From assembly GCA_009193035.1 (NCBI GenBank), contig SWDT01000041.1, forward strand, positions 516,414-580,413: a stretch of DNA of 64,000 bases. The letters run 5' to 3'. Below are positions 35,917 to 46,632 of the stretch, piece after piece. Below the pieces are notes generated by a model that was not told the DNA's origin, did no database searches, and saw nothing but the letters and a program-made list of their open reading frames with translations. Origin of the DNA: Halicephalobus mephisto. Its lineage: Eukaryota; Nematoda; Chromadorea; Rhabditida; Panagrolaimidae. A program made the position numbers and the translations under genes. Each line of letters starts with the position of its first letter. Position 1 is the stretch's first letter.

Positions 35917-36019
35917 CACCAAGGGAAAACCCCCTTAGTATCAGCCAAAAATTGCAATCCAACACGGAGTTCCCTCCGATCAGAACATTCCTAGTACCTT
36001 GAGATACTGGGTGTAAACC
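35917..36019 (-). ncRNA. SL2-type spliced-leader RNA
   Basis: Read on the minus strand from 36019, the first 22 nt start GGTTTACACCCAG and end TATCTCAAG, directly followed by a donor GTACTAG. This matches the length and 18 of 22 positions of the canonical SL2 leader (GGTTTTAACCCAG..TACTCAAG). CCCAGTA pairs with TACTAGG around the donor, as in SL RNA stem-loop I. A second hairpin CGGAG-GGAA-CTCCG follows, then an Sm-binding site AATTTTTGG at 35953-35945, then a terminal hairpin CTAAGGG..CCCTTGG. The total of about 103 nt is the usual SL RNA size. The RNA would be carried as an Sm snRNP and donate its leader to downstream genes of operons. The exact 3' end is estimated from the last stem. Confidence 0.88.
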
Positions 36020-36536
36020 AAGGATAACATTTATCCCTTGCGTAATGAAGAAAAAAATTGTTTTTTCTCATATGAGTTTGATCCTTATCGTAGAAATTCT
36101 TTCTTCGTTTCTTTGGCGCTGGTGTTCTCTCGTTCGGAGTGAAAAATGAACAATCAAACCATTTGGCAAAATTTCTCTGACACTTTGTTCAGATAATTTT
36201 TGACTTATTCGTAGCAGTTAAGATAGAAAAAAAAGAATATTAATAATCTTTGTTCATCAATAATACAGAAAATAAAATTATTATATAACTCCCAACAAGA
36301 CATTGAGGTTATTACTCATGCCCTACAGTATTCCATGGTTCCTGATATTCTGGTCATCTTTTTACAAATGATTAAAATTAGTAATGGAGATGAAACAAAT
36401 GGATTACAATTAATGAAAGAACCAGAGTAAAACAGATGCGAGTAGATTAACACATTGACGACCGAGTGTCTTTGGCTGGCAGTCGATTGGGACCAGCCGT
36501 TTTTTGGTGTTTGTTTCTTACGACTAATTTCTGGAT

Positions 36537-36624
36537 CGTATTATCCCAACGCACCACCAACTTACGACCCAGAAATGACTCGTATTATCCCAACGCACCA
36601 CCAACTTACAACCCAGAAATGACT
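36537..36624. repeat. 44 bp tandem duplication
   Basis: CGTATTATCCCAACGCACCA starts at 36537 and again at 36581, and the copies stay the same through CCCAGAAATGACT. Confidence 0.9.
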
Positions 36625-36774
36625 CGTATTGTCGTCAACGTGTTAATCAGCTTCATTCCAACTGTGAAATGTGAAATCGATATGTCGTAATGAAATAGTT
36701 AATTCATAAAATATAATAATTACATGGTGTTACTTTAATGAACTTGACTACACAATATTATCTATCTAGTATTA

Positions 36775-36951
36775 TACAGTAAAACTTGGATATAAGATAT
36801 CTCTATTATAACATATCTCACGTTATAGCATACAGTCTGAGTGAGTTTGGTTAGTCTGCTTTCAAATCGACCTTTTCTATAATATATCCTTTCTTATAAC
36901 ATACGCTTTATCCGATCCCAAGGAGATATCTCATATCCTAGTTCGACTGTA
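36775..36951. mobile_element. MITE of the TACAGT.GAACT.GGATAT family, copy 1
   Basis: The ends TACAGTAAAACTTGGATATA and, in reverse complement, TACAGTCGAACTAGGATATG form inverted repeats of about 29 bp, with TA at the borders. The inside (AACATATCTCAC, TCTGAGTGAGTTTG, CCTTTCTTATAACATACG) recurs at 56304-56525. Confidence 0.85.
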
Positions 36952-37208
36952 TTTACATTCTCCATATATATACATAACAATGTAAATTTAATAAAATTAT
37001 CAGTAATTTCTTTATTTCGCAACTTCTTAGGTTTGAAAAAATTCTATTTGGATTTCATCTTATGAAATAACGAACAAATAAGAATATAGTGTTATATGGT
37101 GCCTCAGTCTGTTTCGTAACCTCAGCAATCCTCAGATGTAATTATGCTCCCTTCACAGTAAGTCTCAAGCAAGAAGAAAAAACAGCAGGCCCCCAGGTAG
37201 AGATTGTG

Positions 37209-37216
37209 TATAAAAG
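37209..37216 (+). promoter_or_regulatory. TATA box of the cysteine-rich gene
   Basis: TATAAAAG lies 70 bp before the ATG at 37286, a normal spacing for a gene with a short 5' UTR. Confidence 0.5.
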
Positions 37217-37285
37217 TGCCACAGGCAACCTACCTAAAGCGCCAGTCACAAGTTTGCCATTCACCAAGTTAGTAAGGCTTCAAAA

Positions 37286-38837
37286 ATGTCGGTCGTTGAA
37301 TTTGTTCTCATTTCGGTTTTTTTCTGTTTCGCTACCGTTGTCCAAGTACAAGGATGCACCGAGGAACAACAACGGGTAAGTATATACTGTAACATTATTA
37401 AATAAACTGTTGTGATTATTGTAGAAATAACGTTATAAAATTGTTAATTTTATTACAAATTATAAAAAATTATTTAAACTTAATTTTAATGCAAAAAATA
37501 ATTTTATTTAAAAATGGTAATTTAGGTTACATTTTTTTGGTAAAATTTTCAATGTAGAAATTGTAATTATTTGTTAGATATAAAATTTTAAAAAAGGATT
37601 TAGAAATTATTGAAAATGTATCAGAAACAATGATGTCAGCATTTGTACCGAAACCAAAGTGGAACAATTATGTATTTTTTAAATTTCGTTGTCATAGTAA
37701 AGAGTCATTTATACAGTAGTTTTCAGATTTACTTCCTTTAAAACTGAATTAAAATCTCCTAATTTAAAAAATAATCAATTTTCGATTAGAAATGAAATAA
37801 AATTTTTATTTAATTTCAATGATTTTTTGAAAAAGCAAACGTCACATTATTTTTGATTTTTCATAACTGAAAGCAGCTGAATTACGAAATACAGATTTTG
37901 GGGAAGAATACGAAAGTAAATATCACTAGTAATGAGTAAAAAAGGTAAAAAATTAGTTGTTCCAAAAAAGCATTTGAAGCAGAAATTTTCGAAACTATAT
38001 ACTAAAAAGTAAAATTACAAGTTACTTACAAATTATAAAGTTCTTAGAAACTCTACTAATTATTACATACAGCGAACTAAAATTAATCTAAAAAATAAAT
38101 CAGATCTTGTCGATTTGACTCGAGTTTTCAGATGACCAGAACCTGTTTCGGACCTCATTTCATGTACAACCGTTCTTCCGAAGATCTCGGTTTTGAACAA
38201 CGTATTTCCCTTGTTGGAGAAGCAGGACTCTCTGATCCTGAGTACATCAACAGATGTAGAGTCATGAATGACCTGGCCAATTGTCTCAAGATGAGCAACC
38301 TCACCGGCTGTGTGACCGGACCTATGTTCTCCACCATCTTGGCAGCTAACTACAGTTCTGCTCTTTCCAACGTTACTGTTGCGAAAACCTTGAACTGTGT
38401 CAACGACAGTATATGTAAGAGTTGTTATGTGAAATGTTCGGGATTATTCAATTTTAGCAATCTGGGATGCGGTCAAGTGCTCCGCTGCAGGAGAAGGGGA
38501 CGATGCTTGTGTCTTCAACTCCACAAACACCGAATGCAGGTGGAGTTGTTAATTAAGATATTCCAAAAATAAGTTTTTTAAACTTTTTAGTGCTATTCAA
38601 AATGTAACACGCTGCCAATTGCCAAAGGCAAAGAAAACTTGTGGGTTACTCGCAGCAGAATACATTTGCACGAGCATCTACAACACGTACCGCCAATGTG
38701 GACCTCAGATCTGCTACAACGTTGATTTATCCAATGTTAGTATGGACAAACAAATGCTATATGCCGCAGGGGACAGAAGCACTGTCTCTTTAGTGTTATC
38801 TTTGGGGATTACTGTAGTTGCGTTACTTTTTTGGTAA
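37286..38837 (+). CDS. Secreted Cys-rich protein, T20D4.11/DUF19-like, probably GPI-anchored
   Basis: Four exons: 37286-37375, 38132-38414, 38458-38539 and 38591-38837; phases close, about 233 residues. Residues 1-22 form a signal peptide (MSVVEFVLISVFFCFATVVQ). The body has about a dozen cysteines with the spacing seen in the nematode T20D4.11-like domain: NRCRVMNDLANCLKMSN, TLNCVNDSIWDAVKC, and after exon 4 RCQLPKAKKTCG, EYICTSIY, CGPQICY. There are several N-glycosylation sites (NRSS, NLTG, NYSS, NVT). The end is a small-residue and polar patch (AAGDRS) followed by a hydrophobic tail ending LLFW, the shape of a GPI-anchor signal. The domain family is found mostly in nematodes and its function is largely unknown. 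Confidence 0.8.
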
Positions 38838-38894
38838 ATTTTACCGAAAAATATTTCATCCGTTCTCTCATAATCTATTTTTAAAAAACGAAAT

Positions 38895-39634
38895 TATTGA
38901 TTATGTGACAGTTATGTCCCGGACACTTGTATTGTAATTTTAAGTACTTTAAATCAAAAATTACAAAAAAAACTGTTTAAGGATCATTTTATGTAACTTT
39001 TAAAGTTTTTATATGGAAGTTTGACATAGATGTCTCTAGAGAAGTCTAAACTTTAGAATCCAGGATTCTGAAGACCAACTCTCAGTTTTGACATCAGATT
39101 CAGAATCTACGGACCTGATTACCTCATTCTACATAATTTTTGTAGAATTCTAAAAACGTTTATATTAGAGTTCCATACACAAAAAGAAGCGTAACTTTTA
39201 ATACAGTAACAAATGCAAATCATCACTATTTCGTTTTTATCTTCATCACAAATATTAAATATTCATGAAGAATGTGACGATAGTGTCGTATTTTTTGTTA
39301 CATTTTGCAATTGTTAAGAGGTCGAAAGTTACGCTTCTTTTTGTGTGTGGAACTCTGACATAAACGTTCTTAGAATTCTACAAAAATCATGTACAATAAG
39401 GTAATCAGGTCCGTAGATTCTGAATCTGATGTCAAAACTGAAAGTTAGTCTTCAGAATATTGGATTCTAAAGTTTAAGCTTCTCTAGGGACGTCTATGTC
39501 AAACTTCCATATAAAAACTTTAAAAGTTACATAAAATGATCCTTAAACATTAGTTTCTTTGTAATTTTTGATTTAAAGTAGTTAAAATTACAATGTAAAT
39601 ATCTGGAATATAACCGTCATATTACAAAATCATT
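38895..39634. repeat. Long foldback: inverted repeat arms of about 310 bp
   Basis: The left arm (about 38895-39205) and right arm (about 39318-39634) are reverse complements at roughly 90% identity, for example TCAGATTCAGAATCTACGGA near 39094 against TCCGTAGATTCTGAATCTGA near 39410. The centre (39174-39350) is a copy of the small TACACAAAAA MITE whose own ends lie within the arms. It starts within 60 bp of the stop codon of the cysteine-rich gene. Confidence 0.92.
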
Positions 39635-40086
39635 ATTTAACTAAAAATTATTTTTCCACACATAGTTGAAGTAGAAATTTTTGTTTTAAAATTGTTAAAT
39701 TTCAAAGTTTTGAATTTTTCGACATTAATCAAAATGTTTTTTAATTTTAAAAATATTTTTATAAATTTTACCACTTGATTTCCTGATCTTCGTTTGATCA
39801 AAATTCACTCTAATCAAACGTACTGTGATTTTATTTTTGATTTTTTCTATTTTTTCGATTTTTTTCGATTTTTTTAATTTTTTCTATTTTTTTATTATTT
39901 TGATTTTTCTATTTTTTCGATTTTTTTTGATTTATTCTAGTACTTTTAGCAGTAATTGTATTTACATGGAAATTGAATTTTTAATAAAGTTTAATTTGAC
40001 ACTGTAGACCGGTAGAGAAAAAATTGTAAAAATTAAATTCAAAAATTTTAGGAAGAACCAAAGTTTTTAGAAAATCGATACAGTAA
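39635..40086. other. AT-rich gap, low complexity
   Basis: Mostly runs such as TTTTTTCGATTTTTT between 39825 and 39935. Nothing else seen. Confidence 0.6.
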
Positions 40087-43000
40087 TCAGGAATAATCGG
40101 GGGTGTTACAGACGAGATTAGCTCGATCGATTTGTTCGATAATTTGTCTGAGTTTCCTTCTGATTTTTTTCTGATCATCAGCAGTACATTCTATCACTCT
40201 CGATTGGAATCTCTGATCGATAGGTCCGGGTTCATCGTCAGGACAACAAGCGTTCAAGTATCTTCCGATTGTTTCTCGAGCAAAATTAAGGTCATCTTTC
40301 ATTTTATTTGTGACACTATCGATGAGTTTGTTGACTTCTTCAAGAGCCCTTTCCTGAGCTTCATTTCTAGGAGTAATGACGGAGACTTGGACGGATTTAC
40401 ACCTGTTCAGAATCCTCTCGGCAGATGCATCGATGTCCTGACGATCGCCTTCGCCAAGACGAAAAAGTTCTGCGTCAACTTTGACGGAGGAAATTAGTTG
40501 AAGAAGAGTTTCTTTTTCTTGTTCTAATTGAGAAGCTATTTCTCTGAAAATGCAAAAGTTAATTAAAAAAATATTGAATTCTGAAACGGACAAAAAAGTT
40601 CGAAATTAAGAATTTTTTGTATTTTAAACAAAAACGAAAAAATATAGTTTTTTAAAAAATAGTAAAATTGAATTTTTTCGGAAATGAAACAAGTTATTAA
40701 TACTGTATTTCGAGAGATGATGGTCCGTGAAATTACCTAAATTCTGACAGTATGGTCATTCCTGAAGGTCCTAACACGAAAAAATCACACTTATTTTTCG
40801 AAAAATTCAATATTTTTCGTTTTTTCAAATACCGTAAAACCTCTAATAGAAGGGCTGCCCGTCTATTGTTCAACCCTTTAAGAATGGTGCCCTTCTATTA
40901 GAGGTGGCCTTCAAATGGAGGGTGTCCGTCTATTTTTCAATGTCCCCCAAAAGGTACCCTTCTATTAGAGGTGCCCTTTAAATGGAGGGTGTCCGTCTAT
41001 TTTTCAATGTCTCCCAAAAAGTGTCCGTCTGTTTTTCAATGTCCCCCAAAAGGTGCCCGTCTATTAGAGGTTTTATGGTATATTGTATTACTACTTTTTT
41101 GTCGAACTAATTACAGTACTCACCTCAACTGTTCTACTTTTCTTTCTGCTTCATCTAGCATATGAATCAACTGCTCACTGGCTCCGGCATCTACGGAAGT
41201 CTTTTTGGCTTCTCCGAAGATCTGTCGTTTGGTCTCGACGGAAGTCCCGTTGGATGTCGGTTTATCCGATTTTTGAACATCTTCAAAAGTGACCATTTTT
41301 TCTTTTTTCTCTGAAACCGGAGAAGGAGGTTTAGTTTGTGTGATTACTGTAGGAGCAGGAAGAGGAATAGGTTCTTCTTTGATGCTTCCGGTAGAGGAAT
41401 CTGAATTCCTTTTTTCAACTTTAGGTTTGGTGGATTCTAACGAGAATTCTTTGATGATGATCGGGTTGGGACAGTCGGGGGCCGGGGGCTGATACCGATC
41501 CGGATTCAATCCCCCACTAGTGTAATTCGACTGGGCATTGTTGATCTCGACAGCAGCTTTGGGAACCGGACTCTGAAAAAATAAATTTTAATAAAAATAA
41601 AATTTAATAAAAATAAAATTTTAATAAAAATAAATTTTAATAAAAATAAAATTTTTATAAAAAAAATATAACTTTAATAAAAATAAAATTTAATAAAAAA
41701 ATAAATTTTAATAAAAATATAAATTTAATAAAAAATAAATTTTAATAAAAATAAAAATAAAATTTTTCTACCCCATAATAATATACACTATTTTTCGTTT
41801 CTTTTTCGTGATTGAGATCTGTGTTATTTTTGAAGCAAAAACACGAAATCATATTCCATGATAACTAGACAAGACAGAAAACGAAATACTCACTGGGCCG
41901 TTGATGAAAAAGCACTTGTTCGTCCATAATGCCTCTGGCAATGGACAAACAAGCTTCGTTTCCATTTCTAGGAAGTAGTATATTTCGAAATTGATTACTA
42001 CTTTTGTAAAATGAATAAACTTTCTAATCAAAAAAGACCAGTTTTATTTTTTTTTTATTCAATCATTGACATTGAAGATTTTTAAAAAAGATTATATTTC
42101 GAAATCCAGTTTTGTCATAAATCAAAAGTTGAACAATTTCGAAATATTATAAATTATTTAATTACTTACTTTTTTTTTCAAAAACATCACAAAAAAAATA
42201 AAAAAAATAAAAAATAAAAAATCGTTGTTGTTCGAAATTCGGTCATCCAATTTTTTTCGATTTTGTTTGTTTTTTGAAAAAAATATTGATTTTTTCGAAA
42301 TTCTTCTTGAATGGTTCAAAAATTTACGAAATAACTAATTTTACTTTTTTAATTTTTTTAAATGTAAAATTATTTTGAAAAATTTCAAAAATAACCACAC
42401 CCATCTTTGTTCTTAAATTTTCCAAAAAACTTGATTTTCAAATTAACGATGTTTTTTTTTTAACTTTTACTGTCATCTGACTTACTTTTTTTTGTGGTTG
42501 TTGTTGAGGTCCGGGAGGGGGGACGGTTCCGTTGGGGGAGGCTCGTTGAACAGGAATTGTGCGTTCTTGACGTTCGGTGGGTTCTCCCCGAGTGGTCGGG
42601 GGTCTGGGGGACCGGCTCTGATGTCTTCGCGGAAGAGATCCAAAAGACATCTGATTACGGAAGTCTTCAAAAAAATCACTATCATCATCAATAAGACGAG
42701 GAGTGGAGCCGAAACGTCTTTGAGGCTGAGGAGATCGAGAAAATCCGTCGAAAGGATCATGATGGAAGAACGGATCGTCCATGAACGTCGTCCGGGGCAG
42801 TCTTCCTGGAGCACCTTCCCTGCAAAATTATTAAAATTTAAAATCTGTATCAATTCAACCTCATTTGACCAATCAAATTATTTTTCATTTTTTAAACATT
42901 TTAAATATTTTAAAATTTATTTTAATTTTTTAAACATTTTAAAATTATTTTTTATTTTTTAAATATTTTTAAATTTTCTTCATTTTTGAAATATTTACGT

Positions 43001-46000
43001 ACTTTTAATTTTTTTATTTTTTAAATATTTTAAATTTTTTTATTTTTTAAATATTTATATATTTTAAATTTTTTTATTTTTTAAATATTTTTTTTAACTT
43101 ACATTTTTCTGATTTTAAATCACTTTTTACAGTAAAATACGGTAAAAAAATAAAGATTTTTTAGAATAAATGTAGAAATACAAAAATTGAGGTACTTGTG
43201 AAAAAATCCCAATGGCAAATACTCAAATTTCCCGTCGAAATCAAAAAACTTGTTGATGAAACAGTCAAACCGAAAAATCGACGATCACGGGAGACGACTA
43301 TTTAATGGAAATGATTTTCATCGATTTTTTTTTGTTCGAAACTTTAATTTAGATTTTTTTGGGCGTGTTTAGACCGGAATCAGGACGTCTCAAAATGAAA
43401 ATCAAAAAACAAAAATTGATGACTCATCTTAGTTGGACCAAAGTTTCCGGATCCTGTTTTGTCACAAAAAATCGAATCAATTGAATTTTAAAAATTTTCA
43501 ATTCATATTTTTTCATGAACAAGTAAATCAAAAAATATTACAAAATACATCAATTTTTCCAAATTGCAAAATTTTTGTTTTTATTTATTTTTTTAAATAA
43601 AACTAAAAAATTTTATTTTTTTAATAAAAAAATTACGAAATTTATGAATTTTTTAATTATTGAATTTTTATTTTTTTTTAAATTACGAAATTTATGAATT
43701 TTTTAATCATCGAATTTTCATTTTTTATTTTTTTTAAATTACGAAATTTATGAATTTTTTTACTTTTTTTAATTATTGAATTTTTATTTTTTATTTACAT
43801 GATTAAAATAAAAATATTCAAAATACAGTAGTACTGTGGAATTATGAAATGTCAACAAAACATTTTTCGGCACAGTAACGGTAGAAACAGAGCCCTGTAC
43901 AACAGCATTTTTGACCTCTGGCACAATCTTTATCCTTGCTACACGGTAGCATTTGACCAGTTACAGTACCCATCGTCGAAATTCCGATTAATAAAAGTAC
44001 AAAAACAAAAAATAATTTCATTTTTAGAGAAAAATAAAAAATAATTTTAAAAAAAATTCAAAATTTTTATCAAAAAAATTGAAATTTTTATTTTAAAAAA
44101 AATTAAACATTCTAAACCCCGCCTTTCGAAATCTACAAACATCGGTAATCCTGGTTAAATATTTGGTTTAAAAAAAATTTTACATGTTTTCTGTTTTTAT
44201 GAATCATTTGATTTCTAAAATTCCAAAAATTCGAAGAATTTTATTTTTATTCAATTTTCTTTAAAGAAGAATTTTTCCGGAAGAAGTTATCAATCAATTT
44301 TTCATTAGGCTTATCATTGATCTATCATCATTTATCTGTTATCAAAATAAAAGTACAATTTCAGCAACCTCAAAAAACACCCACGATTTTAAAAAAAAAT
44401 AAATTTAATTCTAAAAATTAAAAAAAATAAATTTAATTCTAAAAATAAAAAAAATTAATTCTAAAAATTTAAATATTTTCAAAGAAAAATTAATTTATTT
44501 TCAAAAAAATTTTTTGATTTTTAAAATTCTCAAAAAAAATTTTTTAATTTTAAAAATTTTTAAATTCTCAAAAAAAATTAAATTAATTTTTAAAATTTAA
44601 ACATTTTTAAAATAAACTTTTTAATTTTTTAAATTCTCGAAAAAAATTAATTTAATTTTGGAAATTTAAACATTTTTAAAATAAACTTTTTAATTTTTTA
44701 AATTCTTAAAAAAAATTAAATAATTTAATTTTAGAAATTTAAACATTTTTAAAATAAACTTTTTGTTTACAGTCGTCCCCGATTTTCTTTGAGAACATCA
44801 ATCAAGAGATAAAAACTATTTTCAGACAGATTTTAATCCGACAAAAAACGCACCACCCAAATTGGAGGTTTACAACCGGATTCTGAAGTCACCCAGATTG
44901 AGTTTTTTTAATTTTAAATTTTTAAACGTTTTTATTGAATATCTGACGAAATCCATAATTTCAGATTTTCCGAGTTATTGTCTGACCCAAATATCGCAGA
45001 AAATCAAAAACAAATAAATAAACCATTTTTGAAAAGAAAAATGGAGACAGATTATCATTCTGGATTTCGTGGAATGTGGATCCGGGACTTGTTCGAACGA
45101 GATTTGAAAACAAAGAAAATCCAAAAAAGAGATTTTTAAAATCAAAAATGATATAAAAAATTTAAAAATAAATCCAAAAAATTAAAAATAAAATTTAAAA
45201 AATTTAAAAATTAATTCAAAAAACTAGTGTTCTGTTTATCAAAGTTCGAGATCAAAGTTGATATTCAAACCTTAAAATCAAAGTTGCTCATTAAAATTCG
45301 AGATCAAAGTTGATAATCAGACTTCGAGATCAAAGTTGATATTCAAACTTTAAAATCAAAATAGATAATCAAAGTTCGAGGTCAAAGTTGATCATTAAAA
45401 TTCAAAGTCAAAGTTGATATTCAAGTCTTGAAATCAAAGCTCAAAATCAAAATTGACCATCAAAGTTCAAAATAGAAGTTCATTATCAAAATTTAAAATC
45501 GAAATTTGGATTTTTCTTAATAACACAAGATTTCCAAATCATATTGTAATTTGAGAAATCCAGATATCAAGGTTTATCGATTTAGATATGATTTTTGATA
45601 TGGAAAAAATCCATGTTGTTTAAGTATGAAAAGTTCGAACTTTGATTTCAAATTCCGACTGTCAACTTCATCTTCGAACTTTGATAATACAAAGCATAAT
45701 TTTGTTAGAATTTATTTTTTTTGTAAAAAAACAATAATAATTAATATTGAAAGCGGTGAATTCAAAATGACATAAAAACTAACATATCTTTCAAAAAACG
45801 GCTATCCTCAATACCTAACTGCCCTTAGTAGGATATTGTTCGAAATGTTGTCTCTGTTACTTTATTCCGAACACAAATCTCAAACTTTGGTAATTAAATA
45901 TTATAAATAATTTATAAAATAAAAAATAACACGATCGATAAATTTTTTTAAAACTGTTAGCAGTCTCTCTGGATCGGTGGCGTTTTCGCCGTTCCGATCA

Positions 46001-46632
46001 GATATATAAAAAAATTTTAAATCTCTATTCTTGTCTGACCTACTCCTTTACTCATACATATTGTATTTACTATAACTTTACTTTCACAAAAAAGCATAAC
46101 TTTTAAATTAATAAAAAATATAAATCTTCATTATTATTTTTTAATTTTCGTCACAAATATCGAATATTTATAAAAAATCTAATATTTTTGTCATATTTCG
46201 CAATTGTTACGAAACTAAAAGTTACGTTTTTTTATATCGGAAATGTTTTTGATAGTGATTTTGATAGTTCCAATAAATTTTGGATAGTGACTAGAGAGCC
46301 CTAATTTGAGTTCGAAATAGACACTATCCAAAATCTTTACACACAAAAATCATAACTTTTAAACTAATAACAAATATAAATCTTCATTATTATTTTTTAA
46401 TTTTCGTCACAAATGTCGAATATTTATAAAATTTTTTTATGATTTTGTCATATTTCGCAATTGTTACGGAACCAAAAGTTACGTTTTTTTTGTGTACGTG
46501 ATATCTATGAACACTATTCTTAGATCGAGTATACTTTTGTCGAAGTACATAATAATGAACATCAACCAACCTTGGAACTCCCAGATGTCTCATCTTGACG
46601 AAATGGGTCTGTGGAGGAGCAGGAGAAGCCAT
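40087..46632 (-). CDS. unc-23: UNC-23, BAG2-type Hsp70 co-chaperone, long isoform
   Basis: Four exons on the minus strand: 46632-46571, 42819-42486, 41572-41124 and 40543-40087; all phases close, about 433 residues. The C-terminal 190 residues match BAG2: a coiled coil LDEAERKVEQLREIASQLE, then EQEKETLLQLISSV, VQVSVITPRN, and RFQSRVIECTADDQKKIRRK, close to human BAG2 (RFQSIVIGCALEDQKKIKRR). BAG2/UNC-23 is a nucleotide-exchange factor that restrains CHIP and HSP-1; in worms it keeps muscle attachment (established). The N-terminal half is Pro/Ser-rich and probably disordered. The start at 46632 (MASPAPPQTHF) was chosen over an in-frame ATG at 46671. Intron 1 (3.75 kb) contains a nested peptide gene; intron 3 contains a MITE. 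An alternative first exon exists at 41965-41894. Confidence 0.9.
40830..41080. mobile_element. MITE with CCTCTAATAGA inverted ends, in unc-23 intron 3
   Basis: The left end TACCGTAAAACCTCTAATAG and the right end, in reverse complement, TACCATAAAACCTCTAATAG form inverted repeats bordered by TA. The interior repeats GTGTCCGTCTATTTTTCAATG and variants three to four times. Confidence 0.88.
41580..41765. repeat. Simple AT repeat (TAAAAATAAAATT)n in unc-23 intron 2
   Basis: About 185 bp of only A and T in repeated TTTTAATAAAAATAAA units, directly beside the acceptor of exon 3. Confidence 0.9.
41894..41965 (-). other. unc-23: Alternative first exon of unc-23
   Basis: ATG at 41965 opens exactly 24 codons (METKLVCPLPEALWTNKCFF, then INGP) and ends at GGCCCA|GTGAGT. 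The phase (0) matches exon 3 at 41572, so it would give a shorter UNC-23 of about 325 residues that skips the first Pro-rich part. An AG (CTTCCTAG) lies two bases before the ATG and could serve trans-splicing. Confidence 0.65.
43842..44021 (-). CDS. Secreted 59-residue Cys-rich peptide, WAP/knottin-like, nested in unc-23 intron 1
   Basis: A single uninterrupted frame of 59 residues. Residues 1-22 are a clear signal peptide (MKLFFVFVLLLIGISTMGTV). The mature part has eight cysteines in about 30 residues with the pattern C-x5-C-x5-CCC-x3-C-x4-C-x3-C, the core being CSKDKDCARGQKCCC. The D-x-D-C and KCC features recall a small whey-acidic-protein or inhibitor-cystine-knot fold. Such peptides are often antimicrobial or protease inhibitors, which is inference only. 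It lies inside the first intron of unc-23 on the same strand, in AT-rich DNA where the coding part stands out by its composition. An intronless nested gene of this kind must have its own promoter. Confidence 0.72.
   Translation of the reverse strand: MKLFFVFVLLLIGISTMGTVTGQMLPCSKDKDCARGQKCCCTGLCFYRYCAEKCFVDIS
45230..45490. repeat. Degenerate short repeat (GATCAAAGTTGATA)n
   Basis: TCAAAGTT with variants such as TTCGAGATCAAAGTTGATATT recurs about every 20-25 bp through this stretch of unc-23 intron 1. Confidence 0.75.
46085..46235. mobile_element. MITE of the TACACAAAAA family, copy 3
   Basis: CACAAAAAAGCATAACTTTT on the left is mirrored by AAAAGTTACGTTTTTTTAT on the right, and the interior TTTTCGTCACAAATATCGAATATTTATAAA matches the other copies. 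It lies just upstream (in plus coordinates) of a second copy. Confidence 0.8.
46338..46497. mobile_element. MITE of the TACACAAAAA family, copy 4
   Basis: The ends TACACACAAAAATCATAACT and, in reverse complement, TACACAAAAAAAACGTAACT are inverted repeats bordered by TA. It is the best-preserved single copy and lies about 75 bp from exon 1 of unc-23, inside the first intron. Confidence 0.85.

Larger units (their letters stand above)
36020..37285. other. Gap between the SL RNA and the cysteine-rich gene
   Basis: The promoter of the SL RNA should lie just above 36020, but I could not pick out a proximal sequence element. The gap holds a 44 bp duplication, a MITE and a TATA-like box, listed separately. 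Confidence 0.5.

Noticed and set aside
36061..36230. Second small nuclear RNA with a possible Sm site AATTTTTGA near 36194
   Set aside because: The upstream sequence does not fit U1, U2, U4, U5, SL1 or SL2, and no flanking terminal hairpin was found.
36466..36690. 74-codon frame with a hydrophobic start
   Set aside because: Its middle is the 44 bp duplication read in two frames; no signal cleavage pattern or homologue.
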